A DNA stretch of 64,000 bases from Bacteroidota bacterium (GTDB lineage: Bacteria > Bacteroidota > Bacteroidia > Cytophagales > Cyclobacteriaceae): positions 1-64,000 of the forward strand of contig JAFDYV010000009.1 of assembly GCA_018267275.1 (NCBI GenBank), written 5' to 3'. Positions 36,347-45,980 of this stretch are shown piece after piece. The notes beneath the pieces were generated by a model. The model did not search any database. It was given only the letters and a program-made list of their open reading frames with translations, and was not told the origin of the DNA. Position 1 is the stretch's first letter, and each line of letters starts with the position of its first letter. The translations under genes and the position numbers were made by a program.

Positions 36347-39046
36347 ATGTATCCCCTTCGAAGCGCATTATTGCTGATGTGCCTTGCCGTGTGTCGGCTG
36401 GGCATTGGCCAAACTGAATTAGACAGTTTGCGAACTGCTGCGGCAACAACTACTGGCATTGCCAAAGTTGATGCGCTCAACCGATTTGCTTTCCGGCTTA
36501 TACTTTCAGACCCCAAACGAGCTGAAGAAATAACCAATGAGGCGGTAAGGCTTTCGCAGGAATTGGCCTATCAAAAAGGGGTTGCCGAAGCGCTGGTGTA
36601 CCAAGGGCTTTGCCAACAATTGCGCAGTAGCAACGGATTACCGGTTATCAAAAAGGGTATTAGCTCGGCAGAAAAAATTGGAGAAAAGGGTATTGAGGGT
36701 TATGGATGGATTCAAATTGGTAACCTTTACCGAAACAAATCCAAGTTTGATTCAGCCCAATTGGCTTATTCAAAAGCTTACACGGTGTTGAGAGACAGCG
36801 CACATGCGTGGCAACTTTCTGTCTTATACCGAAACTTGGCTAGGTACTATGCCCTTCAATATGATACAAAGCGAGAATTCAAATACTTGATGCGGTCTTT
36901 GGCCATCCGGCAATATCTATCAGATAAAGTATTACAGACAGATATTTATCTGTTGCTTTCAAAGTGGCACCTGGAACAATCCAACGCAACAACGGCCAAG
37001 CAATACCTAACACTAGCGGAAAAAAATGCCCCGGCTGATAATATAGTAGAAATACGGAAGTTGTTGCAGTACCAACGAGCAAATCTGCTGTTTCGAGATG
37101 GCAATTACACAGATGCGCTGAAGCTATTGCAAGAGGTGAAAGAGTTCTATTTTTCGATCAACAATATTCAACAGTATTGCAGCTTACTTCTGGACCTGGC
37201 AGAAGTGTTGGAGGAGTTGGGTAACTTTGATATTAGTTTGAAAAATAGTTTTGACGCGGCTGCGCTCGCTGAAAAAAACGGATACCTACAAGAACAAATG
37301 AGAGGTGAACTTCTCATTGCCCGTAATTACTATCGCATTAAACAGACCGCGCAAGCGGCAAAGTTTGCAGCAAAAGCATTGGCCGCTGCTGAAAAAAATA
37401 ATTTCAAATTCGAGCAGGCCACGGCTCTCAACTTGCGCGGTCTCATACTGAAGGCAGAAAAGAAATATGACTTAGCCATCACCCAATTTCAAGATGCGCT
37501 CACCATTCGCCAGACCATTGGCGATAAAAAAGGGATTGGCACCACGTTGGCCAATATTGGAGAATGCTATGAGGGCTTGGGCAATTTAAAACAGGCACTC
37601 GCCATTCATTTTCAGAGTCTCCAAATAAAAGATTCCATTTCACACCAAAGTGGGTTGGCCTGGACCTACTTTGATTTAGCCAACACATACGCAAAATTGC
37701 GCGATGCAAAAAATGCTATCAACTATTTAGAAAAAGCTGAGAGAAAATCAAGGTTAATAAAATCTGGTGTGATTTTAGCCAGTGTGTACAAAGTAAGGCG
37801 CGATCTCTATCAAAGTTTGGGTCAAAACGCGGAGGCACTAAAATTTTCGATCATGTATGAGTCTTTAAACGACTCCATCTTGAATACCAGTCTCACCAAT
37901 CGCATCATGAGCTTGCAAAGCGCATATGAGCTAGATCAACAGTCACGAGAGATTGAGCTTCTCAACAAAACACAACAACTGCAGCGAGACCAAATTGCAT
38001 TGCAAAAATCCCGTATACGACAACAAGAAATTATCATTATTTCATCCATTATCGGGTTAGCGCTATTGGCGGCACTAGCCTACATTTCATACATCTTTTT
38101 TAAACGCACTACTAAACTCAATCTACGGTTGAAAGATGCAAATCAACAACTCCATATTGCTAACCGAACGTTATCTGAAAAACAAGAAGAAATCCAGGCG
38201 CAAGCGGAAGAACTCACCGAAGCCAACACATCACTGACTCACTTAAACAAAGAGCTGGCCGAAAAAACCGAAGAATTGGCCGCACAATCCGAAGAACTTC
38301 GCGAGAGCAACGAATTAATCACCCACCTAAATCAAAACTTAGAAGAAAAAGTAGCGCTGCGAACGCGCGAGCTCACCCAAGCGTACCAAGAGCTTGACAC
38401 ATTTTTTTATCGCTCCTCGCACGACTTCCGTAGGCCACTCACTACTTTCATGGGTCTTGCGGAGGTTGCCAAGATCACCGTAAAGGACGAAAATGCCCTA
38501 AATCTTTTTGACAAGGTAAGGGATACAGCAGTTAATTTAGATCGCATGTTGATGAAGCTCCAGTCGATCAGCAATGTGGGCGTTGATCAGTTGAACTTCA
38601 AAAAGGTGCTGATTCACACCGAGGTGTACAATTCAATAGACACTTACAAGAACGAATTGCGCCAGACAAATTTTCAAGTAGACGTGCAAGTGCCAGATGA
38701 CCTGGAAATTGTAAGTTATGCCACGTTCATCAAAATCATTCTCGACAATGTGATTGAAAATGCGATCCACTTTCGCTCGCGTATCCCACAACTTAAAGTT
38801 CATGCAATGCGAAAAGATGGAGGTATTTTGATCACCGTCAGTGACAACGGCATTGGTGTAGAAGAGGTATATAAAGCCCGCGTATTCGAAATGTTCTTCC
38901 GAGGAAGCGAACTCTCTAAAGGCAATGGCTTGGGCCTTTACATTGTGAAGCGCGCGGTAGAAAGACTAAAGGGAATGGTACATTTCTACTCGGAATACCA
39001 AAAGGGATCAGCAGTTACAATTTGGCTGCCTCAGACTGCTGAATGA
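36347..39046 (+). CDS. TPR sensor histidine kinase, copy A
   Basis: An 899-residue membrane kinase. A signal peptide (start chosen at MYPLRSALLLM) is followed by a TPR region to about residue 540, one membrane helix (about 561-585), and a long coiled coil rich in EEIQAQAEELTEAN. The H-box SSHDFRRPL has the phospho-His at residue 692, and a GHKL ATPase domain with SDNGIGVEEVY and GNGLGLYIVKRAV completes it. The TPR part would sense in the periplasm. No response regulator is adjacent. It is convergent with a close paralogue, 3 bases apart. Confidence 0.93.
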   Translation: MYPLRSALLLMCLAVCRLGIGQTELDSLRTAAATTTGIAKVDALNRFAFRLILSDPKRAEEITNEAVRLSQELAYQKGVAEALVYQGLCQQLRSSNGLPVIKKGISSAEKIGEKGIEGYGWIQIGNLYRNKSKFDSAQLAYSKAYTVLRDSAHAWQLSVLYRNLARYYALQYDTKREFKYLMRSLAIRQYLSDKVLQTDIYLLLSKWHLEQSNATTAKQYLTLAEKNAPADNIVEIRKLLQYQRANLLFRDGNYTDALKLLQEVKEFYFSINNIQQYCSLLLDLAEVLEELGNFDISLKNSFDAAALAEKNGYLQEQMRGELLIARNYYRIKQTAQAAKFAAKALAAAEKNNFKFEQATALNLRGLILKAEKKYDLAITQFQDALTIRQTIGDKKGIGTTLANIGECYEGLGNLKQALAIHFQSLQIKDSISHQSGLAWTYFDLANTYAKLRDAKNAINYLEKAERKSRLIKSGVILASVYKVRRDLYQSLGQNAEALKFSIMYESLNDSILNTSLTNRIMSLQSAYELDQQSREIELLNKTQQLQRDQIALQKSRIRQQEIIIISSIIGLALLAALAYISYIFFKRTTKLNLRLKDANQQLHIANRTLSEKQEEIQAQAEELTEANTSLTHLNKELAEKTEELAAQSEELRESNELITHLNQNLEEKVALRTRELTQAYQELDTFFYRSSHDFRRPLTTFMGLAEVAKITVKDENALNLFDKVRDTAVNLDRMLMKLQSISNVGVDQLNFKKVLIHTEVYNSIDTYKNELRQTNFQVDVQVPDDLEIVSYATFIKIILDNVIENAIHFRSRIPQLKVHAMRKDGGILITVSDNGIGVEEVYKARVFEMFFRGSELSKGNGLGLYIVKRAVERLKGMVHFYSEYQKGSAVTIWLPQTAE

Positions 39047-39049
39047 TTC

Positions 39050-41710
39050 TTACTCATCGCCCAAAGGCAGCAAGACTGTAAATACGCTGCCCTGGTGTGG
39101 CGCACTCTTAAAACTAATACTACCGCCTAACTTGTCAACTGCCTTTTTTGTGATATACAAACCAAGGCCGTTACCCTTAGAGTGCTGATTGGCCCGGAAG
39201 TACATACCAAAAATCTGGTTATGAAACTGCGGTTCAATTCCTTGTCCATTATCAGCTACGCTTATCGATACTTGGTGGCCTAGCGCCCGGCAGCTTACTT
39301 TGATGAAGGGATCTGTCTTGTTGGAAAAATGGATTGAGTTTTCAACTAAATTTTCAATAATGATTTTGATCATCAATGGGTAAGAATAAAAATCCCCAAT
39401 TGGTTCAACCTCCACCATCGTTTGAATATTTTGTTTGCTGATGCTGTCTTTGAATTGATCGAACACCTCTATTATAAGTTCCTTCAAAAACACTTCCTTG
39501 AACACTAAATGCTGCGAACCCAAATCGCTTATCGATTGCAGCTTCACCAGCATCTTGTCTAGGTTATGAGCAGTCTCATTCACTTTTTCAAACAACTCCA
39601 GTGCATTGGGGTCTTTCAAAGTAATTTTTGCTACCTCGGCCAAGCCCATGAAAGTTGTAAGTGGTCTTCTGAAATCGTGTGACGAACGATAGAAAAACGT
39701 ATCTAATTCTTTGAATGCATCTCGCAGTTCTTCGGTGCGGGTTTGTATCTTCTCTTCCAGCCCTTGATTGGCACGTGATATGGTTTGGTACGCCTCGGTC
39801 AATTCCTCTGTCTGAGCCTGTATCTCTTCCTGCTTCTCCGTAAGGTCACGATTCAACCGCTGCAGCATTTGGTTAGCCTCCGTCAACTCCTCCGACTGCG
39901 CTTGTATCTCCTCCTTTTGTTCTTTCAATGAATAGTTAGCCTTTTCCTTCTGTCGATAGAGGCGTAAAAAAAAGTAGCCCGCTATGCCGACTGCCGCAAG
40001 CAAGATCGCGGCAAAAAAAATCAATATGTTTTTACGGTCAATTTCCGCTTCCTGCAGCTGAATCTGAGCCTCGTTTATTTTTTGTTTTTGCCGAAGTGCT
40101 TCAAGGTCGCTTTCACGCTTCTCCGTTTCGTACAACGCCTGCACCTCAATCAATTTAATCGCACTCGCGTTTGAGTACACGCTGTCGTTATAAATCTGAA
40201 ACAGTTTTTGGTATTCCAGCGCCTTTTTAAAGTCACCCAACTTTTGATAGTAGGTAACATAGTTAGCCGCATTATTTCGAAGCAACAGCTTTGAACGAGT
40301 AACCTGCCCAATCTTAGCCGCCTTTTCCAAATAGATTGCTGCGTTGCGCATGTCTCCCAAGCGCATATAAAAATCGCCCAAGGTGTTGTACGATATCGCC
40401 AAGCCATTTTTGTTCAATACTTTCTCTTCAATAGCCGCAGACGATAGTATTAACTCAAGTGCCTTATCTATTTTACCCTGCTTCTCGTACACCAAACCAA
40501 TGTTGTATTGAGAGGCTGCTACTCCCTCTTGATAATCGATCTCGCGCCTAATCACCAATCCCTTGTTCTGCTCTTGCAGCGACTTATCAAATTCACCTAG
40601 CTGCAAATAGATAAGTCCGCGCACGTTATGGCAGTTAGCAATGCCGCGTTTATCACCAATCTTCTCTCGCACAATCTGCGCGCGATCGAGAAAATCTAAA
40701 GCATACTTGAAATTACCCTGCTCTTTGTTAATCCACGCCAACGCACTCAAGATCGCGCCTGTTTCCTGGTCAAGGCCTGTTGGCTCGGTAATTCTAAGCG
40801 CGCGGTAATAATATTCAGAGGCCACGTCAAATTCCGACAATGACTCATAAATATCACCAATGTGGATGAGTAGCGCTACATATTGTGGCGGGTAATGGTA
40901 CTTCTTGGTCAGCTCGAGTGCTTCAAAAGAAAAACGAAGCGCGTTGCCTGTATTTCCTACATCAAAAGCCAATTTTGATTCGTTCAGCTTGCAAGTGATT
41001 TGGTGGTAGGTGTCCTGAAGCGAAAAAGCCAGGGCACACATTTTATCGTAGTAAAGCTTTGACTGCTCAAATTGGTTGGAGCTCCTGTATACCTCACCCA
41101 AATAGGAGTAAATGTCCATTTCTAAAAACTGATTGCCAGTAGTGGACTTGCCGAGATGGTAGCGCGCACTGTCGCAAAAAGTCAAAGCTTCCTTCACTTT
41201 CCATTGCCGAAGCAGAATTGAGGCAACATTTTTCAGGTTAGATGCCAGCCCGAGATGATCATCTTTAGGCAGCATTCCCCTCGCTTTTCGATAAAGCAAC
41301 AAGGCAGAATCAAATTTAGCTTGGTCGCGGTAAATGATGCCCCAAGCGGCCAAGTTGTAAACGGTTTTTTCTGTTTCATTGGGGATAACTATGGCATCGG
41401 AGTGACGATGGTAAGCAACAGCTTTCGAAAATTGGCCATTGCTGGTGTAACCTAAGGCCACCATGGTGTAGGCATATTTGAGCCCAGCTCGGTAATTTAG
41501 CTTCTTAGCAAGCTGTAACGCGCGTTCCGCATATTGCAATGCAAGTGTATCTTGAAAATCATAGTATTGATAAGCAAGCGCATTGAGCACATCAACTCGC
41601 TGTTGATCGTCTTTGCCACGCAAAAGTATTTGCTGGAGGCTATCTTTAACGTTGATTTGGCCAATAGCGGTATTGACCAACAAGATCAGCAAGAGTGGTT
41701 GAAACCTCAT
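39050..41710 (-). CDS. TPR sensor histidine kinase, copy B
   Basis: An 886-residue paralogue of the preceding kinase with the same architecture: signal peptide (LLLILLVNTAIGQ), TPRs, membrane helix at about 562-585, coiled coil (EEIQAQSEELTEAN, EEIQAQTEELTEAY), H-box SSHDFRRPL with His 678, and ATPase motifs ADNGQGIEPQF and GNGLGLYITKKAV. The DHp segment FFYRSSHDFRRPLTTFMGLA is identical in both copies while the TPR parts differ, suggesting different inputs with shared output. Confidence 0.93.
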   Translation of the reverse strand: MRFQPLLLILLVNTAIGQINVKDSLQQILLRGKDDQQRVDVLNALAYQYYDFQDTLALQYAERALQLAKKLNYRAGLKYAYTMVALGYTSNGQFSKAVAYHRHSDAIVIPNETEKTVYNLAAWGIIYRDQAKFDSALLLYRKARGMLPKDDHLGLASNLKNVASILLRQWKVKEALTFCDSARYHLGKSTTGNQFLEMDIYSYLGEVYRSSNQFEQSKLYYDKMCALAFSLQDTYHQITCKLNESKLAFDVGNTGNALRFSFEALELTKKYHYPPQYVALLIHIGDIYESLSEFDVASEYYYRALRITEPTGLDQETGAILSALAWINKEQGNFKYALDFLDRAQIVREKIGDKRGIANCHNVRGLIYLQLGEFDKSLQEQNKGLVIRREIDYQEGVAASQYNIGLVYEKQGKIDKALELILSSAAIEEKVLNKNGLAISYNTLGDFYMRLGDMRNAAIYLEKAAKIGQVTRSKLLLRNNAANYVTYYQKLGDFKKALEYQKLFQIYNDSVYSNASAIKLIEVQALYETEKRESDLEALRQKQKINEAQIQLQEAEIDRKNILIFFAAILLAAVGIAGYFFLRLYRQKEKANYSLKEQKEEIQAQSEELTEANQMLQRLNRDLTEKQEEIQAQTEELTEAYQTISRANQGLEEKIQTRTEELRDAFKELDTFFYRSSHDFRRPLTTFMGLAEVAKITLKDPNALELFEKVNETAHNLDKMLVKLQSISDLGSQHLVFKEVFLKELIIEVFDQFKDSISKQNIQTMVEVEPIGDFYSYPLMIKIIIENLVENSIHFSNKTDPFIKVSCRALGHQVSISVADNGQGIEPQFHNQIFGMYFRANQHSKGNGLGLYITKKAVDKLGGSISFKSAPHQGSVFTVLLPLGDE

Positions 41711-41835
41711 GTGAGAATTGTGATTTCGCCAAGGTAATCGTTCACCATAAAAGAAAAAAACAAAAAATGGACGATGTCTCGTTTTTTGTACAAGGTTGAC
41801 TTAAATTGCTATACCCGAAAATTAACTAACACTCA

Positions 41836-42075
41836 ATGAAGGGCATCAACATTAAGGTGATACCGAATGCCAGGAAAAACGTAGTGGTGGAAGAGGGAGG
41901 TATGCTGAAAGTTTACGTCAATGCCCCTGCCAATGACGGCAAGGCAAATGCTGCCGTGATACAAACTCTGGCGTTACACTTCGGTATCAAGAAAAACCAA
42001 GTACGAATTGTGCGAGGGATGAAATCACGAAGCAAAATTGTCGAAATCGATATTTTACAAGGCTACTTTGGTTGA
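41836..42075 (+). CDS. DUF167 (YggU) family protein
   Basis: A 79-residue protein with the family motifs VIPNARKNVVV, VYVNAPANDGKANAAVIQTLA and VRIVRGMKSRSKIVEI. Small alpha/beta protein of unknown function found in all domains of life. It is monocistronic or the first gene before a DUF2461 gene. Confidence 0.92.
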   Translation: MKGINIKVIPNARKNVVVEEGGMLKVYVNAPANDGKANAAVIQTLALHFGIKKNQVRIVRGMKSRSKIVEIDILQGYFG

Positions 42076-42172
42076 GTTTTGTAAGCCTTTCCTTACAAAA
42101 AAAGCAACAAATTGAAAATGCGGATTTACGGATTGTACCTTGTAACCCTCATGCAACAAATCAATCTCTATC

Positions 42173-42856
42173 ATGCAAATTGAAAAATCTACTCTTGACT
42201 TTTTAAAAGCAATTAAGCGTAACAACAACCGCGAGTGGTTTCAGAATAATAAAGACCGCTACTTAGAAGCGCAAAGCAACATCATAAGCTGGGTTGATGC
42301 GTTGATACAAAAAATGAGTACGCACGATGATTTGCAGACAGAAAACGGAAAAGAAAGTCTTTACCGCATTTACAACGATGTGCGGTTCTCCAAAGACAAA
42401 ACACCTTACAACCCGCGCTTCGCGGGCTATCTCAAAAGGCGCAAGCCACAATTGCGCGGTGGCTACTATTTTTGGATAGTGCCAGGCGCTACCCACATTG
42501 GTTGCGGCTTTGCTTACCCAAACCCAGACGACTTAAAGCGATTACGGCAAGACATCGCCAGCAACTACCATGTTTGGAAAAAACTCCTCACCAAAAAAAG
42601 TATCACTTCGGTTTTTGGCGCCATGCAAGGCGATCAAGTAAAAACCGCTCCGAAAGGCTACCCGCAAGACCACCCCGCAATAACACTGTTGCGCTACAAA
42701 CAGTTTTGGTTTGAGCGCGCCTTCACTGATGCAGACGTATTGTCATCGCGTTTTGTGAACGAGGTGAATCACAGCTACCGAGCTATCCGACCTCTTTTTG
42801 ATCATATGAGCGAAGTACTCACCACCAACGAAAATGGAGAAAGCCTTCTGCGCTAG
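42173..42856 (+). CDS. DUF2461 family protein
   Basis: A 227-residue cytoplasmic protein with the family signature LDFLKAIKRNNNREWFQNNKDRYLEA, IYNDVRFSKDKTPYNPRFAGY and RGGYYFWIVPGATHIGCGF. Function unknown; the conserved Arg/Lys and aromatic residues suggest a ligand-binding pocket. It lies 97 bases after the DUF167 gene. Confidence 0.9.
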   Translation: MQIEKSTLDFLKAIKRNNNREWFQNNKDRYLEAQSNIISWVDALIQKMSTHDDLQTENGKESLYRIYNDVRFSKDKTPYNPRFAGYLKRRKPQLRGGYYFWIVPGATHIGCGFAYPNPDDLKRLRQDIASNYHVWKKLLTKKSITSVFGAMQGDQVKTAPKGYPQDHPAITLLRYKQFWFERAFTDADVLSSRFVNEVNHSYRAIRPLFDHMSEVLTTNENGESLLR

Positions 42857-42921
42857 GATTAATTTAAGCATAGCTGAACAAATCGTTAACAAACTAATTT
42901 GTGCCGCCATCGGCTAATGAC

Positions 42922-42937
42922 GGATGGGATCCCATTC
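42922..42937. promoter_or_regulatory. Possible operator upstream of the TetR gene
   Basis: GGATGGGATCCCATTC is a 16-bp palindrome with one mismatched pair, about 27 bases upstream of the -33 box of the TetR promoter. It may be the TetR operator or part of a palindromic repeat (flanking CGGCT...CGGCTGAGCC). Confidence 0.35.
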
Positions 42938-42963
42938 ACGGCTGAGCCAACTTTAACTGCATT

Positions 42964-42994
42964 TTTTAACTGAACATTAATTCACTTATATTTG
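42964..42994 (+). promoter_or_regulatory. Promoter of the TetR gene
   Basis: TTTT (42964-42967), 19 bases, TATATTTG (42987-42994). The start codon is only 8 bases after the -7 box, so the transcript would be leaderless or nearly so. Confidence 0.65.
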
Positions 42995-43002
42995 CAACTG
43001 CT

Positions 43003-43578
43003 ATGGCACGCCCAAAAGACGAGAACAAAATCAATACGATTTACGAAGCCACCCTGAAATTGGTGTTAAAGACTGGTTTCAACGGATTGAAAATGGCCGA
43101 TGTGGCCAAGGCAGCTAAACTTGCCACAGGAACACTCTACATCTACTTCAAAAACAAAGATGTGCTGATCAATGAACTTTTTCTGCACTTAAAAAAAGCG
43201 AAGACAACCGAAGTACTCAAAGCCTATAACCCAAACGATGCATTTGAAGAAGCCTTTCGGAAAATGTGGTTCAGTTATTTGGATATCAGTCTGCGCGAAC
43301 CGGAACGAATGTTGTTCATTGAGCAGTTTGCCCATACCTCTTTTCTCACTAAGAAAACAAAACAGCAAGGAAATCAATTGCTCGCACCCCTTGCTGTATT
43401 TATAGAAAGTGGAATCAAAAATAAAAAGCTACGCCACCTGCCGGTAGATATTGTGCTGAGCCAGGTGCTGGGTCCTATTTACGAAATGGTAAAGTTGGAA
43501 AAAGAAGGGACCGTAAAACTATCCACCCAGCAAAAACAAGCATTGTACGAAATGGCTTGGAACGCAGTAAAACTTTAA
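43003..43578 (+). CDS. TetR/AcrR family transcriptional regulator
   Basis: A 191-residue regulator. The HTH is at about residues 10-55 (IYEATLKLVLKTGFNGLKMADVAKAAKLATGTLYIYFKNKDVLINELF), and the C-terminal helical ligand-binding domain is divergent. It lies 37 or fewer bases upstream of a short-chain dehydrogenase gene in the same direction, so it likely regulates that enzyme together with itself. Confidence 0.92.
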   Translation: MARPKDENKINTIYEATLKLVLKTGFNGLKMADVAKAAKLATGTLYIYFKNKDVLINELFLHLKKAKTTEVLKAYNPNDAFEEAFRKMWFSYLDISLREPERMLFIEQFAHTSFLTKKTKQQGNQLLAPLAVFIESGIKNKKLRHLPVDIVLSQVLGPIYEMVKLEKEGTVKLSTQQKQALYEMAWNAVKL

Positions 43579-43615
43579 AAATTTTAAACTATAAATGAAT
43601 CAATATTCACCCATT

Positions 43616-44431
43616 ATGAAAAAAACAGTAGTCATCACCGGTAGTTCATCTGGCATTGGCAGAGCCGCTGCCATTTACTTTCAAAATCAAGGTTGGAATG
43701 TTGCTGCCACCATGCGTTCGCCTGAAAAAGAAACAGAATTGAACAAACTGCCGAACATAAAATTGTATCCGTTGGACGTAACGAGCGCCAGCAGCATTAC
43801 GCAGGCGTTGCAGCATATTCAAAAAGACTTTTCGAAAATTGACGTAGTAGTCAACAACGCGGGCTTTGGTGCCGATGGTGTTTTTGAGTCGATGAACGAT
43901 GATTTTATTCAAAAACAGTTTGATACAAACGTGTTCGGCCTCATGCGTGTAACGCGCGAGGCTGTGAAAATCATGCGCGAACAAAAGAGCGGCACCATTG
44001 TGCAGATCGCCAGTGTCGTTGGCCGGGTGGCGTTTCCGCTTTATTCTATTTATCATGGCACAAAGTGGGCGGTGGAAGGATTTACCGAATCATTGCAATA
44101 TGAAGTTGCTCCGTTCAACATCAAACTGAAATTGATTGAACCGGGCGCCATCAAGACAGAATTTTATGGAAGGAGTCGGGCTTTTATGAAACCAGATTAC
44201 ACCAATGACTACAATGAGTTTGTAAAAAAATGCGAAGCTGTGAGCATGGATGCAGGCGACAAAGGCGCTTCACCAGAAGCGGTGGCAAAAGTCATCTTCA
44301 AGGCAGCAAATGATTCATCTACCAAAATGCGCTACCCAATTGCTTATCCCGCCAATGTGCTGTTGCCATTAAAACGACTGGTGCCTGAACGGTTCTTCTT
44401 TTGGGCGGTGAGACAGTCTTACAAGATTTAG
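43616..44431 (+). CDS. Short-chain dehydrogenase/reductase
   Basis: A classical SDR of about 271 residues. The cofactor motif VVITGSSSGIGRAAA, the NNAGFG motif, catalytic Ser (IVQIASVVGR) and YHGTKWAVEGF (Tyr, Lys) are all present. Substrate unknown. ATG 43616 (MKKTVV) is preferred; an in-frame ATG at 43595 would add seven residues. Probably co-transcribed with the TetR gene. Confidence 0.9.
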   Translation: MKKTVVITGSSSGIGRAAAIYFQNQGWNVAATMRSPEKETELNKLPNIKLYPLDVTSASSITQALQHIQKDFSKIDVVVNNAGFGADGVFESMNDDFIQKQFDTNVFGLMRVTREAVKIMREQKSGTIVQIASVVGRVAFPLYSIYHGTKWAVEGFTESLQYEVAPFNIKLKLIEPGAIKTEFYGRSRAFMKPDYTNDYNEFVKKCEAVSMDAGDKGASPEAVAKVIFKAANDSSTKMRYPIAYPANVLLPLKRLVPERFFFWAVRQSYKI

Positions 44432-44515
44432 ACGTGAGTATCAAGGCGCAAACATCAGACACTACCTTACGACTTAGTCCTTGTGACTTTAATTGAATTA
44501 CATAAATGACGAATC

Positions 44516-44965
44516 ATGAAAAATATTAACGACCCCTCCGCGTACGAAGAAATCATAAATCGGGTGAAGATGCTCTCAACGGCCAATCCCCGGCAATGGG
44601 GTAAGATGGATTTGCAACAAATGCTGGTGCATTGCACAGCTCAGTTAAAAATGGCATTGGGTGAAATCAAAGCAACTCCGCAAGGTTCATCTATGATGCG
44701 TACGGTTTTGGGTAAGTGGATCGCCTTCTCAAATATTCCTTGGCCGAAAGGAGCGAACACACCTAATGAAATGAACATGGAAAGAAATACTTTCCAACTC
44801 ACCGATATAGAAGACGAGAAGAAAGAGTTGCAGGCCTATTTAGCTCGCGTTAAGTTGGCACCACAACTCATGCCGCATCCGTTCTTTGGAGCACTGTCAC
44901 ACAAAGAATGGGGGCGCCTTATCTTCAAACACATAGACCACCATTTAAAACAGTTTTCAGGATAG
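44516..44965 (+). CDS. DUF1569 family protein
   Basis: A 149-residue protein that I recognise as DUF1569, a DinB-like helical bundle. The conserved His residues in MLVHCTAQLKMALG and HIDHHLKQF could bind a metal. Function unknown. Confidence 0.8.
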   Translation: MKNINDPSAYEEIINRVKMLSTANPRQWGKMDLQQMLVHCTAQLKMALGEIKATPQGSSMMRTVLGKWIAFSNIPWPKGANTPNEMNMERNTFQLTDIEDEKKELQAYLARVKLAPQLMPHPFFGALSHKEWGRLIFKHIDHHLKQFSG

Positions 44966-45130
44966 CTAAGACCAAGGACAAAGCGCCAACGATGATATAG
45001 ACAATATTAACATGGGCTACTATCGTTATCATTTTCAAAAAAGAACTAGATTAAAATGACCGTACCATATTGTATTTTTAAATTTAAGGGCTTAGAGAAA
45101 GGAGTGCCCGGACAATAACTTCATTTTTCC

Positions 45131-45475
45131 ATGAATAATATCGTTTTCTTTATCGGTATTTCTTTCATTCTCTTGCACGAGATGGATGCCGTTCGTTGTC
45201 ATGAGTGGAGAATTTTTCCCGGACTATCTCTTCTGAACGATCAATTAGGCTTTGTTTTGTTCATGCTCGCCCATGTGCCTTTGTTTACATGGCTTATTTA
45301 TTTCGTTGGTAATCCATCCTTCAGAAATGGGTTCGATATCTTTCTTCTGGTTCATTTAGGATTGCACCTAGTGTTTTTGAAACATCCTAAAAACGAATTT
45401 AAAGATTGGATTTCATGGACGATTATCAGCGGGGCAGCCATCTGTGGGGCAATTGATTTATTTCTAATCAGCTAA
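45131..45475 (+). CDS. Small multi-span membrane protein
   Basis: A 114-residue protein with three to four hydrophobic spans and the motif LLHEMDAVRCHEWRIFPGL just after the first span. The paired His-Glu residues at a membrane surface could be a metal site. It resembles an uncharacterised Bacteroidota family (possibly DUF6713); no function known. Confidence 0.7.
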   Translation: MNNIVFFIGISFILLHEMDAVRCHEWRIFPGLSLLNDQLGFVLFMLAHVPLFTWLIYFVGNPSFRNGFDIFLLVHLGLHLVFLKHPKNEFKDWISWTIISGAAICGAIDLFLIS

Positions 45476-45485
45476 CCAAAAAAAT

Positions 45486-45971
45486 ATGGATTTCGTCAAA
45501 ACCTACTTCACAGCCGAAAAAAATGAAAGTTTACTTTTTATGCTGATGGGCGCGGCTGCCATTGCGTTCTCGGCTTATGCGTTAGTGAAATGGAGTGAGC
45601 CTTACTACAAAGGCTTGGGCATTCCGCTCATCCTCATTGGCATTATTCAAATCGTGGTAGGCGGCAGTGTGTACTTCCGCACCGACAAACAAATTGCCGA
45701 ACTCGAAAAACTTTATCAGACCAGCTCCACGGATTTCAAAACGCAGGAAACACCACGCATGGAACAGGTGATGAAGAACTTTAGCATCTACAAAAAAATC
45801 GAAATAGCATTTGTGCTTATCGGCATTTTGTTGATTGTCTTCACGCCCTCACGCCACTTCTGGCTGGGCGTGGGTGTTGGTATGTTGCTGCAAGGGGCTG
45901 TGATGCTCTCGCTCGACATCTTTGCCGAAAGGCGGGGCACGGTTTACATAGAAGCTATTCAAAAATCATAA
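45486..45971 (+). CDS. Four-span membrane protein of unknown function
   Basis: A 161-residue protein with two pairs of hydrophobic segments (LLFMLMGAAAIAFSAYALV, LGIPLILIGIIQIVVGGSVYF, IEIAFVLIGILLIVFTP, FWLGVGVGMLLQGAVML) separated by a charged helix. I do not recognise the family. It starts 10 bases after the previous gene and ends 9 bases before the cytochrome-like gene, so it belongs to that operon. Confidence 0.75.
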   Translation: MDFVKTYFTAEKNESLLFMLMGAAAIAFSAYALVKWSEPYYKGLGIPLILIGIIQIVVGGSVYFRTDKQIAELEKLYQTSSTDFKTQETPRMEQVMKNFSIYKKIEIAFVLIGILLIVFTPSRHFWLGVGVGMLLQGAVMLSLDIFAERRGTVYIEAIQKS

Positions 45972-45980
45972 TCGACTTAT

